DNA from: Sunxiuqinia sp963678245 | Lineage (GTDB): Bacteria; Bacteroidota; Bacteroidia; Bacteroidales; Prolixibacteraceae | Assembly: GCA_965140765.1 (NCBI GenBank) | Contig: OZ223309.1 | Span: forward strand, 2,604,001 to 2,668,000 | Length of the DNA: 64,000 nt | Direction: 5' to 3' | In this document: one piece after another, positions 17,401 through 26,317 of the stretch | Numbering within the stretch: the first letter of the stretch is position 1 | How the letters are laid out: each line of letters begins with the position of its first letter | The notes under the pieces: generated by a model | Database searches by the model: none | What the model was told of the DNA's origin: nothing | What the model saw: the letters and a program-made list of their open reading frames with translations, nothing else | Translations under genes and position numbers: made by a program

Positions 17401-19079
17401 TCTGTCAATATATTTTTAAACCCACCAACGTAGCTTCTCAAATCCATTACAATTCGCTCACGAATTGGATCAATTGGTGGATTGGTTACCTGTGCAAATA
17501 ATTGTTTGAAGTAATTGAACAAATGCATCGGACGATCAGACAGAACAGCTAATGGGTTATCAGCTCCCATTGACCCCATCGCTTCTTTTCCGGTTGCAGC
17601 CATCGGCTTCAGAATCACTTCAATATCTTCGTGAGTAAAACCATAGGCCTTTTGTCTTTTGAAAACAGTTTTCTCATCAGGATCTTTCAATTCCAAATCA
17701 GGAATCGATGGAAGATCATCAATATAGGTCATGTTTTCTTCCAACCAATCGCCATAAGGTTTGCTACTAATAATTTCAGCCTTCACCTCTTCATCAGATA
17801 CGATGCGGCCTTGTTCCAAATCAGCAACAAACATTTTTCCCGGCTGCAAACGGCCACGAGACTTAACCTTTGAATGATCTACGTCAATTACTCCAGTTTC
17901 TGATGCCATGATCAGCGTATCATCATCTGTTACACAATAACGAGATGGACGCAGCCCATTACGATCGAGTGTTGCACCAACCAATACCCCATCAGTAAAA
18001 CAGACAGAAGCTGGTCCATCCCAAGGCTCCATCATGGCTGAATAATATTCGTAAAATTCTTTCTTTTTGGGATCCATATGCGGATCGTTTTGCCAAGCCT
18101 CAGGAATTAACATCATCAATACATGTGGAAGAGATCTTCCACTTAGCACCAACATCTCAATAGCCATATCAAGGTTGGCACTATCCGATGCCTGCAAATC
18201 ACAAATTGGGAAAATCATTTCCAAGTCTTCGCGTGTAAATGCAGTACATTCCAGCAGCGCTTCACGGGCACGCATCCAGTTCACGTTTCCTTTGTTCGTA
18301 TTAATCTCACCATTGTGCGCAATATAGCGGAATGGCTGAGCTAATTTCCAGGAAGGAAAAGTATTGGTAGAAAAACGTGAATGAACCAATGCAATGGCAC
18401 TTACTGCCAACGGATTGGTCAAATCTTTAAAATATAACGAAACTTGTTCGGTAGTTAATTGCCCTTTATAGATAATTGTTTTATACGAGCAAGAGATGAT
18501 ATTCATCCCGTCGTGTCCCAGTCCAGCAACTGATTCACGCGACAAACGCTCAGTATATTTTCTGAAAACAAATAATTTACGGTCGAATTCCTCGCCCGAC
18601 ATGTCCTCAGGTTTCCCAATAAACAGTTGCTGAATATTGGGTTCGGTTGCTTTTGAATCAACTCCAAGATCAGAGTTATCAACCGGAACCTTACGGTAAC
18701 CCAAATATGGCAAACCAAATTTATGAAGGTTACGAGAGATTATATCTTTACATTCAGATCGTTTTCTGTCTTCTTTAGGGAAGAAAATCATGGCCACGCC
18801 ATATTTGCCAAAAGTAGGTAGTTTAATACCATCTTTAGGACATTCTTCCATAAATAGTTCATGAGGAATCTGGATCAACGTTCCAGCCCCGTCACCACTT
18901 TTTATATCGAACCCGGTTCCCCCTCTATGTTCCATCCTTGCAAGCATGGATAAAGCATCAGATATTACACTGTGCTTTTTTCGGCCTTTCAAATTGGCTA
19001 CAAATCCAATGCCGCAGCTCCCATGTTCAAATTCAGAGCGGTATAAGCCCTTTTCTTTTGGAAATCCTAACTGCATCAT
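14487..19079 (-). CDS. gltB: glutamate synthase large subunit
   Basis: 1530 residues. It catalyses glutamine plus 2-oxoglutarate to two glutamates. The N-terminal type II glutaminase uses Cys22 (GSCGIGFVAN), which becomes the N-terminus after removal of a 21-residue propeptide. The central and FMN-binding synthase domains contain GEGGEDPIRY, KMAQGAKPGEGGHLPG and GYDGGTGASPLSS. A 3Fe-4S cluster is bound by the C-x5-C-x4-C motif in CIMMRKCHSNTCPVGVATQ. The C-terminal GXGXG beta-helix domain is complete (GKGLSGGHLTIYP, GVAGERFCVRNSGA, GAGMSGGIAYVLD). Together with gltD and the downstream PII/Amt genes it marks ammonium assimilation through GS-GOGAT. No exact TAnnTTTG element was found in the 326-bp upstream region. 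Confidence 0.98.
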   Translation of the reverse strand: MMQLGFPKEKGLYRSEFEHGSCGIGFVANLKGRKKHSVISDALSMLARMEHRGGTGFDIKSGDGAGTLIQIPHELFMEECPKDGIKLPTFGKYGVAMIFFPKEDRKRSECKDIISRNLHKFGLPYLGYRKVPVDNSDLGVDSKATEPNIQQLFIGKPEDMSGEEFDRKLFVFRKYTERLSRESVAGLGHDGMNIISCSYKTIIYKGQLTTEQVSLYFKDLTNPLAVSAIALVHSRFSTNTFPSWKLAQPFRYIAHNGEINTNKGNVNWMRAREALLECTAFTREDLEMIFPICDLQASDSANLDMAIEMLVLSGRSLPHVLMMLIPEAWQNDPHMDPKKKEFYEYYSAMMEPWDGPASVCFTDGVLVGATLDRNGLRPSRYCVTDDDTLIMASETGVIDVDHSKVKSRGRLQPGKMFVADLEQGRIVSDEEVKAEIISSKPYGDWLEENMTYIDDLPSIPDLELKDPDEKTVFKRQKAYGFTHEDIEVILKPMAATGKEAMGSMGADNPLAVLSDRPMHLFNYFKQLFAQVTNPPIDPIRERIVMDLRSYVGGFKNILTESPEHCRRIAIHQPVLTNEQLVKLTYVDHTHFQTKKISTVFHADGKPGTLERKLERLCGYVEDAIDEGYSIILLTDFSISTDHAPIPSILAASAVHHHLIRTGKRGKADIIMETGDVKEVHDFAVLLGYGVSAVNPYMAIDSIKQMVKDGVLGDIDQAKAISNYVKAIGGGLLKIFSKMGISTLASYQGAQIFEILGINSEVVDKYFTGTVSRIQGLSLDDIAKEAMMRHRKGFPTREGGAKVLEPGGEYHWRVGGERHLLSPKAIQLLQEATRKNDFEKYKKYCQVVDDQTKAAFTLRGLMEFNSDREPISIDKVEPAENILKRFATGAMSFGSISWEAHTTLAIAMNRIGSKSNSGEGGEDPIRYTKLPNGDDMCSATKQVASGRFGVNSYYLSTAKEIQIKMAQGAKPGEGGHLPGHKVNGWIGRVRNSTPGVGLISPPPHHDIYSIEDLAQLIYDLKNSNRDARVNVKLVSESGVGTVAAGVCKAKADAVLISGYDGGTGASPLSSIKHAGLPWELGLSETHQTLVRNRLRNRIVVQSDGQMKTSRDLAIATLLGAEEWGVATAALVVEGCIMMRKCHSNTCPVGVATQNEALRKKFTGTPDHVVNFFEFLVNGLREIMAELGFRSIEEMIGQSQVLKFKDDIDHWKYKGLDLSPILYKETFGEEQGLFCSKEQNHLMDKILDWKFVEKAQESIKNGKKVKAEFPVINTDRSVGTVLSHEVTKVYKGEGLPDGTIHYKMKGSAGQSFGAFVCKGIELEVEGDANDYFGKGLSGGHLTIYPAKGVQFIPEQNIIVGNVCFYGATGGKAYIRGVAGERFCVRNSGAEVVVEGIGDHGCEYMTGGKTVVLGKTGRNFGAGMSGGIAYVLDADGTFPELCNMEMIELNRVEDENEQQELKKMIEKHLEKTGSSVAEFILSDWKYSVSKFVKVIPTDYKRMLTYIDKARSLGKYEKESDIIDAAFDMHIADM

Positions 19080-19405
19080 TTATTCATTTTTAATTTTTTA
19101 TCACCTACTGTCTTCCCGATTTCGCAACAAGACACAACATTAGTAGTCTGAAGTAATTTCGAACTACTTTAAATTATTAAGCAAAACCCACAAAATACTT
19201 ATGAAGTGAAAGCGAAAATAACGATAAATGTAATAACATCCAATTTTTCGAGCCACTTTACATGCTCGACAACATATTGAAAAACCTTTACTTTCTGGTT
19301 TGCTTTTCGTAAATAAGTGTAACTCACTACACTTGGCAAAAACATGACAAAACTCACCCCTGCCTGCTCCCTTTTTAGAAATAACGTTTAATTAACAGTC
19401 GTATA
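19080..19405. other. 326-bp spacer between argH and gltB
   Basis: The spacer lies downstream of argH and upstream of gltB, all on the minus strand, so the gltB promoter should lie here. An AGTAGT/ACTACT inverted repeat occurs near 19142-19167, but it is short. No exact -7 motif, reading frame or terminator was recognised. Confidence 0.4.
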
Positions 19406-20737
19406 CTATTTTAACAGTCTTTCAATAGCAGAATTCATTTTTCCAAAGTGAAATGAATGAATCACTTGATCCATCTTTAACTGAATTTCATCCAAACATA
19501 AATTTCCGACACTTCCGGCGTGAGTGTGATCAACTTCCTTGCTGGGTTGATATTCATTTCTCTGAATCTGCTTCCCAACTTTCACATAAGCATCCCGAAA
19601 TGGGACACCCGCTTGCACTAAACGATTAACATCCTCAACACTAAACACGTACCGATACTTCTCATCATCCAGTATATTCTCTTTGATTGTCATTTCGCCT
19701 AATGCAAAATTGGCAATCTTAATACAACTCATCATCTCTTCGAAAGCCGGAAGAAAAACCTCTTTAACTATTTGCAAATCGCGGAAATAACCACTTGGCA
19801 GATTATTCACCATCAAGGCGATTTGATTTGGAAGTGCTTGTAACTTATTACAGTGCGAACGAATTAACTCAAATACATCTGGATTCTTTTTATGCGGCAT
19901 AATGCTCGAGCCGGTTGTCAACTCATCAGGAAGAGTAACAAAACCAAAATTCTGGCTCATAAACAAGCACACATCAAAAGCGAGTTTGGACAAGGTAGCA
20001 GCAATAGACGAAATTGCAAAAGCGACTGTTTTCTCCATTTTTCCTCGTCCCATCTGGGCATAAACGACATTATAATTCATTGTATCAAACCCCAATAAAT
20101 CAGTCGTCATTTGGCGATCCAGCGGAAAAGAAGAACCGTAGCCGGCAGCAGAACCCAAAGGGTTCTGATTGGTAATCTTAAATGCTGCCTGCAAAAGTGT
20201 AAAATCATCGATTAAGCTTTCGGCATATGCACTAAACCACAGGCCAAACGACGACGGCATCGCAACCTGCAGGTGCGTATACCCGGGCATAAGTTGTTCT
20301 TTATTTTTTTCGGCCTGCGTCATCAGTGTCGCAAACAATTCATTTCCGGCTTCAACCAACTGCCGAATCTCTTCCCGTGCAAACAACTTCAAATCCAGCA
20401 AAACCTGGTCGTTGCGAGAGCGCCCACTGTGAATTTTTTTACCAACATCTCCCAACTTCTCCGTGAGCATGGACTCCACTTGCGAATGCACATCCTCAAT
20501 ACCATCTTCAATTGTAAAACTGCCGGATTCCACCAAATTGTATATGTTTTTCATCTCGATCAAGAGTTTATCAAGCTCATCTTTCTCCAGCAATCCAATT
20601 TTTTGAAGCATGGTGGTATGTGCCATTGACCCCAAAATATCGAACTTAGCTAAATAAAGATCCAGTTCCCGATCCTGACCAATGGTAAATTCTTCAATCA
20701 ATTTATTTACAGATACGCCCTTGTCCCAAAGTTTCAT
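19406..20737 (-). CDS. argH: argininosuccinate lyase
   Basis: 443 residues of the fumarase/aspartase superfamily. It catalyses the last step of arginine synthesis (argininosuccinate to arginine and fumarate). Evidence includes the N-terminal KLWDKG motif, the substrate-binding stretch VHSQVESMLTEKLGDVGKKI, HSGRSRNDQ, MPGYTHLQVAMP, and the superfamily signature GSSIMPHKKNPDVFE with the catalytic Ser in the flexible loop. Length is slightly below the usual 460. It is not flanked by argG or other arg genes in this window. A TATATTTG element lies about 73 bp upstream, followed by a short CTACC/GGTAG inverted repeat in the leader. Confidence 0.96.
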   Translation of the reverse strand: MKLWDKGVSVNKLIEEFTIGQDRELDLYLAKFDILGSMAHTTMLQKIGLLEKDELDKLLIEMKNIYNLVESGSFTIEDGIEDVHSQVESMLTEKLGDVGKKIHSGRSRNDQVLLDLKLFAREEIRQLVEAGNELFATLMTQAEKNKEQLMPGYTHLQVAMPSSFGLWFSAYAESLIDDFTLLQAAFKITNQNPLGSAAGYGSSFPLDRQMTTDLLGFDTMNYNVVYAQMGRGKMEKTVAFAISSIAATLSKLAFDVCLFMSQNFGFVTLPDELTTGSSIMPHKKNPDVFELIRSHCNKLQALPNQIALMVNNLPSGYFRDLQIVKEVFLPAFEEMMSCIKIANFALGEMTIKENILDDEKYRYVFSVEDVNRLVQAGVPFRDAYVKVGKQIQRNEYQPSKEVDHTHAGSVGNLCLDEIQLKMDQVIHSFHFGKMNSAIERLLK

Positions 20738-20809
20738 TTTAAATATCTTTTATCGTTGAACTACCGCATTTGAGGTAGAATAAATTCTCGTTTTGACTAA
20801 AATTTTGCC

Positions 20810-20817
20810 CAAATATA
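20810..20817 (-). promoter_or_regulatory. candidate -7 element for argH
   Basis: The minus strand reads TATATTTG, an exact TAnnTTTG match, with a leader of about 65 nt. No good -33 TTTG is seen. Confidence 0.35.
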
Positions 20818-20943
20818 CTGATTTTGGAAACATTATAGTTTTACACCATCCTTCGAAAAGAAATCCTTTACTTATAATAAAAAAAATGCCAACTTTACAT
20901 TTCAATTATTAAAGCTCCTGATTAAAGAAAAAGCAAAGGCATT

Positions 20944-22569
20944 ATGCTTGAAAACAAACTATTTAGACGCATTTTCATATTGATGACACTGACCGCTTTG
21001 GTCAGTTATTTTTTTGGCTTTTTTATTGATTTCACCCGAGATGCCGGGAAATATGCCACCGTTGCCAAAGAAATTGTTCAACATGGCAACTACATCAACC
21101 TGACCGTTCACGGAGATCCGTACGATCAAAAACCACCAATGCTTTTCTGGCTTGGAGCTCTCGGATTTCACATTGGCAGGATTTCCAACTTCTGGTTTAA
21201 GCTTCCGGTTTTCCTGCTGATACTCTTTGGCATCTTCTCCACCTACAAATTGGGCCGAAGCTTATACAACAAAAACACAGGCATCATTGCAGCCAGCCTG
21301 CTATTTTTCTCGGTAATTTACAGCCTCTACAGTATGGACATCCATACAGACACGCCACTGCAAGCTTTTGTGGCTTTTTCGCTTTGGCAGCTTTATGAAT
21401 TTATTAAATCGAAACGAACAATCAATTGCTTCTGGGGATTTGTGGGTATTGGACTGGCCATGCTGTCAAAAGGCCCAATTGGAATGGCGATACCCGGATT
21501 TGCTGTTGGCGGTCATCTTTTACTCAGCAAAAACTACAAATCTGTAATTGATTATCGTTGGTATTTAGGAATCCTTATTGCATTCATTGTAGCCAGTCCG
21601 GCTCTTCTTGGTTTGTACAACCAATTTGGCTGGGGAGGCATTGAATTTTTCTTCTGGGGAAATAACGTTGGACGGATGACCGGTGAATATGTTAGCGCCA
21701 ACAATACCGACTATCTTTTTTACGTGCACAATCTTGCTTATCTGTTTTTACCCTGGTCGTTGTTGTTTTTTGCTGCGGTTTTTCTCGAGTTTAAGCAACT
21801 ATTCAAAAATAAATTTAAAGCTCAAGAGTACTACACAACAGCCGGAATTTGGGTTTTCTTCCTGATTATTTCAGTTTCCCGAAGCAAGCTTCCCAATTAC
21901 ATGTTCATTCTATTTCCGTTGATAGCAGTTTTAACAGCAAAATGGATCAATGAGGCCCTCGTTAGTAAAGAAAAATTATTCAAGCGGTTTTTCATTATTC
22001 AGAATATTGTAACCGGATTGTTGTGGATAATAATTTTGGGATTGACACTTTACTTTTTCCCATCCCAAAACCCAGTCTTCTGGATCCTTTGGCTTGCATT
22101 TTTAACACTAACTTTTTTCGTTTACCGAAAAATAAAAGATAACGCTGCACGCTTGTTGTTACCTTCAATTATAGCAGTTTCGGCTTTAATGCTATACCTG
22201 AATGCATCCGCATTCCCTTTTATGTTTAAACATCAGGCTCCTCCGAAAGCAGCCCGTTACTATAATAAGCATGCAAAAGAAGGAGAAAATTTATACAACT
22301 ATCGATATGGGCAATACGAACTGTTTTTCTATAGTGAACCGGAGGCCATTCAAGTAAAAAGCTATGAACTGTTGGAGCCAATTTCCCACGAAAAGAATGC
22401 ATGGATTTTTACCGACAAAGTGGGGATAACCGATTTAGAAAGACTGAAGGCGGACATGGATACCATAATTGAGTTTGAGCATCTTTACCTTCACGAAGGA
22501 GGAAAATTTATACTACCCGGAAAGCGCGAGAAAGTTTTAAAACCGCTCTACCTGGTTAAACTGAAATAA
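20944..22569 (+). CDS. ArnT/PMT-type glycosyltransferase (GT83-like), copy 1
   Basis: 541 residues with about 10-12 membrane helices and a C-terminal soluble tail. The first loop carries the ArnT-like active-site segment DAGKYATVAKEIVQHG followed by YDQKPPMLFWL, the hallmark of dolichyl/undecaprenyl-phosphate-sugar glycosyltransferases (GT83/GT39 superfamily). A second conserved loop reads SKGPIGMAIPG. Such enzymes move a sugar from a polyprenyl-phosphate donor onto lipid A, another envelope glycan or protein outside the inner membrane. It is the first gene of a three-gene cluster (6 and 18 bp gaps) and is a clear paralog of the third. The acceptor cannot be inferred. Confidence 0.88.
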   Translation: MLENKLFRRIFILMTLTALVSYFFGFFIDFTRDAGKYATVAKEIVQHGNYINLTVHGDPYDQKPPMLFWLGALGFHIGRISNFWFKLPVFLLILFGIFSTYKLGRSLYNKNTGIIAASLLFFSVIYSLYSMDIHTDTPLQAFVAFSLWQLYEFIKSKRTINCFWGFVGIGLAMLSKGPIGMAIPGFAVGGHLLLSKNYKSVIDYRWYLGILIAFIVASPALLGLYNQFGWGGIEFFFWGNNVGRMTGEYVSANNTDYLFYVHNLAYLFLPWSLLFFAAVFLEFKQLFKNKFKAQEYYTTAGIWVFFLIISVSRSKLPNYMFILFPLIAVLTAKWINEALVSKEKLFKRFFIIQNIVTGLLWIIILGLTLYFFPSQNPVFWILWLAFLTLTFFVYRKIKDNAARLLLPSIIAVSALMLYLNASAFPFMFKHQAPPKAARYYNKHAKEGENLYNYRYGQYELFFYSEPEAIQVKSYELLEPISHEKNAWIFTDKVGITDLERLKADMDTIIEFEHLYLHEGGKFILPGKREKVLKPLYLVKLK

Positions 22570-22575
22570 GCAGGC

Positions 22576-24240
22576 ATGAAATTACTAAACAACCTGGAAA
22601 AGAAACATTACCTATTATTAGCTAGCTGGCTAGCAATCAACCTCATCCAGTCATTCTTCACTGAAATGCATGCCGACGAGTCATACTATTGGCTGTATTC
22701 CAAACATTTGGCATGGGGCTTTTTTGATCATCCACCGATGTCGGCCTTTTTAATTTTTTTGGGCGACTCGCTTTTTCACAATGAACTTGGAGCTCGGCTG
22801 TTTTCCGTTCTGCTAACAACATTTACAGCAGCACTAATCATGAATGAGCTGAACGAAAAAAAGGATTTATTCTTTCTGAGCATCTTCATGCTTTCGTTCC
22901 CCTTATTCCATACACATATTGCCGGATTTCTGGCATTGCCCGATGCCCCGTTGGTTTGTTTCACACTCTTATTTTTCCTCACCTACAGACGTTTTTTAGA
23001 AAAACCTTCCTGGAAGTACTCAACACTGCTCGCGATTTTAGCAGCCGCCATGATTTACAGTAAATATCATGCCTTTCTGGTTTTAGGCTTAGTAGTTTTA
23101 TCGAACCTAAAACTACTGAAAAGTAAATATTTTTGGGGAATTCTTACTGGAGCAATAGTGCTACTACTTCCCCATATTATCTGGCAAGTTGACAATCATT
23201 TTCCAACCTTTAAATATCACCTATCCGATCGGTCAAAGCCAGTACAATTAAAATATTTTGGCGATAACATCATCAACCAGCTATTGGTTGCGGGGCCATT
23301 AACCGGTGTAATCATTTTTTACAGCCTCCGGAAGTTTAAAATAAATGGTGACCTTTTCCGAAGGGCAATTATCTTTACCATTGTCGGGTTTTACAGCGTG
23401 CTTTTGTTGTTAAGTTTTTACAACCGAATTGAAGCACACTGGACAAGCGCCATCACTCCCTTGCTTATGCTGGCTGCTTACCCGATTATTGTGGACCAGC
23501 CAAAAACGAAAAAATGGTTCAAACGACTTGCCCTCCCAATTATTGTAGTTTTTTTCCTATTCCGTTTTTATCTGGCTGCTAATTTCATTCCCAATGTGGG
23601 AATGCTAAAACTGGCCTTTTATAACCGGGAAGCAACATCTGAAAAAATACAAGATATGGCCAATGGCCGCAAAGTTGCGTTCTTCAGCAATTGGGCCTCA
23701 CCGGGCATGTACCAGTTTTACACCGGCGAAAAAGCAATTCTATTAGCAACACCGGGTTATCGTTATTCTCAGTTTGATTTATGGAATGATGAAGCCTATG
23801 GCAAAGGCGATACGCTATTTGTTGTTATCCCTGACCGCATGTTGAATGACCACCTGACTGAATTGCCAAACGGGAAAAAAATTACCACGGCCATTAGTCC
23901 TGACTTTCAGTCGATTAAAAAATTAGATCTAAGGCTTGATCAAATCAAAGAAACGCCAACCTTGTTTATCGCATCCCTAAATATTAAAAACCACTCAGAT
24001 AAAACGATTTTCCTCAACCACCCTTCTGAACCTTCGATTGGATATGCACAAAACGGAAACGAGATTGACCGTATTCCGTTGTACAGCTTTACCAAAAAAT
24101 CAGAACTACAGCCTGGTGAAGAAATGAACATAGAATATAAAATTGCAAAAGAAACGCTGGAAACAGAACAAGACTTTTCAATATTTACACAAACAATTGA
24201 ACGCAACCGCGGACAAGTTCTCCCAATTCACATTCAATAA
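22576..24240 (+). CDS. PMT_2-type (GT39-like) membrane glycosyltransferase
   Basis: 554 residues, polytopic. The first periplasmic loop has the acidic pair typical of the PMT_2 family (MHADESYYWLYSKHLAWGFF, then DHPPMSAFLIFLGD). Later features include LPDAPLVCFTLLFFL, MIYSKYHAFLVLGL and RIEAHWTSAITPLL. The C-terminal 130 residues are a soluble periplasmic-type tail with beta character. The family transfers sugars from polyprenyl-phosphate donors to envelope acceptors. It lies between two ArnT-like paralogs that it resembles only distantly, suggesting that the three act on the same glycan or on alternative residues of it. Confidence 0.85.
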   Translation: MKLLNNLEKKHYLLLASWLAINLIQSFFTEMHADESYYWLYSKHLAWGFFDHPPMSAFLIFLGDSLFHNELGARLFSVLLTTFTAALIMNELNEKKDLFFLSIFMLSFPLFHTHIAGFLALPDAPLVCFTLLFFLTYRRFLEKPSWKYSTLLAILAAAMIYSKYHAFLVLGLVVLSNLKLLKSKYFWGILTGAIVLLLPHIIWQVDNHFPTFKYHLSDRSKPVQLKYFGDNIINQLLVAGPLTGVIIFYSLRKFKINGDLFRRAIIFTIVGFYSVLLLLSFYNRIEAHWTSAITPLLMLAAYPIIVDQPKTKKWFKRLALPIIVVFFLFRFYLAANFIPNVGMLKLAFYNREATSEKIQDMANGRKVAFFSNWASPGMYQFYTGEKAILLATPGYRYSQFDLWNDEAYGKGDTLFVVIPDRMLNDHLTELPNGKKITTAISPDFQSIKKLDLRLDQIKETPTLFIASLNIKNHSDKTIFLNHPSEPSIGYAQNGNEIDRIPLYSFTKKSELQPGEEMNIEYKIAKETLETEQDFSIFTQTIERNRGQVLPIHIQ

Positions 24241-24258
24241 ACCAACAAAACTTAATCC

Positions 24259-25890
24259 ATGTTTACAGGTATAAAAAATCGACAAATTTATCTTCTTCTG
24301 ACAGTTTTTGCTGCAGTTGTTTATTTTGTAGGATTATTTGTAGACATTGCGGGCGACGCTGCAAAATATGGAGCAATTGCTAAAAACATCTTTCATTCAG
24401 GCGATTACTTCAATCTCTCAATCCATGATGATCCGTATAAAGAAAAACCACCATTTTTGTTTTGGTTGTCAACTTTAGGGTATTGCCTATTTGGTGTCAG
24501 TAACTTCAGCTATAAATTTTTCCCGGTTTTATATGGGTTCTTCGGTATTTTTTGTGTTTACAAGCTTGGAACCAGCATGTACGATAAACGAACAGGACAA
24601 ATAGCTGCCCTCCTACTTGCTTTTTCTGAAATATATTACCTCTACAGTGTTGATGTACACACCGATATTGTATTGCTATCAAACATGGCTTTTGCTCTTT
24701 GGCATCTCTATGAATATTTGAAAAATAAGAAGACACTCAATTTCATACTCGGATTTGCAGGAGTGGGGCTATCTATGATGACAAAAGGACCGATTGGTGT
24801 TTTTGTTCCGGCTACGGCTGTAATATTCTACCTAATTTTTAATCGTGAATACAAACAACTGATTCATCCCAAATGGTTTCTAGGCTTGGCGATTACCTTC
24901 GCGACTGCCATTCCAGCCTTTTATGGGCTATACAACCAGTTAGGACTGGAAGGTCTGGAATTCTTTTTCTGGACAAATAACTTTGGGCGAATTGCCGGAA
25001 CTTATGTCGCCAGAGCAAACACCGATTATTTTTTCTACCTGCACACACTTTTATACCTATTTGCACCTTGGGGCTTTGTGTTATTTATCGCTGTTTTTTT
25101 AGAAATGAAAAGCCTCCTGAAAAAACAGGCACTTCCTGCTGACTATTTTTTACATGGAGGTATCTGGTTTTTTTTTATTATTCTATCGATAGCCAAAGGC
25201 AAGTCGCCCAATTATATTTTAATTGTCATGCCACTATTGACCGTATTGCTCGCAAAGTGGCTCAACCGACTTTTATCTGATCAGAATACCTTGATCTATA
25301 AAATTGTCTTTCGTTTGCAGGCATTCGTAGTTGTCTTGCTGTGGATTTGCTTATTCTTGTTTATCACTTACCTCTTTCCATTAGCAAAAGTCGGCTACTG
25401 GCTAATTGTTATTCCTGCTCTTGCAATGACGTATTATATGTATAGCACAAAAAAAGATGGCTTTATTCGATTCTTTGCCCCATCAATGCTAATCATCACC
25501 TTACTTAGCTTCTTTATTAATTCCCACATCCTCCCCTATATCTTTCAGTACCAATCATCGATTGTTGCAACCCGTAAGTTTAACAAAGAAGCATCTCAAC
25601 AAGCACAGCTATTCAATTACGATTACGAACAATTCGAATTATTCTTTTACGGAAGAGACGGAGCAGAGCTTATAGAAGATACTACTGAACTCAAAATTGC
25701 AGTTACCAAACCAAATGCCTGGATATTTTGCTACGGGGAAGGTTTAAACGACATCAAAAAGCTGAATACAACGATTGATACAATCTATCAATTTAAGCAT
25801 CGGGGGGTTTACCGAACGGGTATCCAGTTTATTTTACCTTCAAGCAGGGAACGTTCTCTTAAAACAACATACTTGGTCAAAACAAAATAG
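24259..25890 (+). CDS. ArnT/PMT-type glycosyltransferase (GT83-like), copy 2
   Basis: 543 residues, closely related along its whole length to the first gene of the cluster. It has the active-site loop DAAKYGAIAKNIFHSGDYFN, YKEKPPFLFWLSTL, VDVHTDIVLLSNMAFALWHL, TKGPIGVFVPA, and the same soluble tail (FNYDYEQFELFFYG ... FILPSSRERSLKTTYLVKTK). The two copies look roughly half identical by eye. The duplication flanks a different transferase, so it is probably ancient and followed by specialisation for another sugar or acceptor. It ends the cluster; 427 bp of AT-rich spacer follow. Confidence 0.88.
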   Translation: MFTGIKNRQIYLLLTVFAAVVYFVGLFVDIAGDAAKYGAIAKNIFHSGDYFNLSIHDDPYKEKPPFLFWLSTLGYCLFGVSNFSYKFFPVLYGFFGIFCVYKLGTSMYDKRTGQIAALLLAFSEIYYLYSVDVHTDIVLLSNMAFALWHLYEYLKNKKTLNFILGFAGVGLSMMTKGPIGVFVPATAVIFYLIFNREYKQLIHPKWFLGLAITFATAIPAFYGLYNQLGLEGLEFFFWTNNFGRIAGTYVARANTDYFFYLHTLLYLFAPWGFVLFIAVFLEMKSLLKKQALPADYFLHGGIWFFFIILSIAKGKSPNYILIVMPLLTVLLAKWLNRLLSDQNTLIYKIVFRLQAFVVVLLWICLFLFITYLFPLAKVGYWLIVIPALAMTYYMYSTKKDGFIRFFAPSMLIITLLSFFINSHILPYIFQYQSSIVATRKFNKEASQQAQLFNYDYEQFELFFYGRDGAELIEDTTELKIAVTKPNAWIFCYGEGLNDIKKLNTTIDTIYQFKHRGVYRTGIQFILPSSRERSLKTTYLVKTK

Positions 25891-26317
25891 CACACTTGCT
25901 TAATATAATTTGACCATATTCTACTTTTATTCCGCAACTATATCACTTTAACTGTTTTTGAGTTATTTTTTTTCATTTTGACATTTTTCTTGTTTTACAG
26001 CTTACTTTTTACTCAAAAAAGCACTTTTTGATGTAACACCCCTCCTATTTCTGACATATTTCCACAAAAACTCCATTTCCCGACAACGAACCCCTTGTAA
26101 AACAGGGATTTCAATGTTAATTAACCATTAATTTGATTTTAAACCCCCGATTTTTTCACACCTCGATCGAAAATATCTCTACTTTTGAACCGGAGATAAG
26201 AAAATAATGGGGTCCATTAAAAAAAAGAGCATTTTTAAAAGATCACACGTTAAAGCAAGACACAAGAAAAAAAGATTATTAAAAAAGTTTAGTTAAAACC
26301 CTTTAATTTTTAGAATC
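25891..26317. other. 427-bp AT-rich regulatory spacer before the OMP-PII-Amt operon
   Basis: It holds no convincing reading frame. The promoter for the downstream operon is expected here; the candidate -7 element at 26180-26187 leaves a long leader of about 125 nt rich in A. The sequence from about 25970 to 26160 is homopolymer-rich (runs of T and A). Confidence 0.5.
26180..26187 (+). promoter_or_regulatory. candidate -7 element for the OMP-glnK-amtB operon
   Basis: TACTTTTG matches TAnnTTTG exactly. The -33 region is only a T run (26151-26156), 23 bp upstream, so the fit is partial. No convincing sigma-54 (GG-N10-GC type) site was noticed. Confidence 0.4.

Noticed and set aside
14309..18327. 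Many open frames on the plus strand opposite gltD and gltB
   Set aside because: They lie wholly opposite two large, unambiguous genes, show no domain or signal pattern, and have composition expected from the antisense of conserved codons.
20760..20780. ArgR-type operator in the argH leader (CTACC/GGTAG)
   Set aside because: The arms are 5 bp and do not resemble an ARG box; a chance hairpin is as likely.
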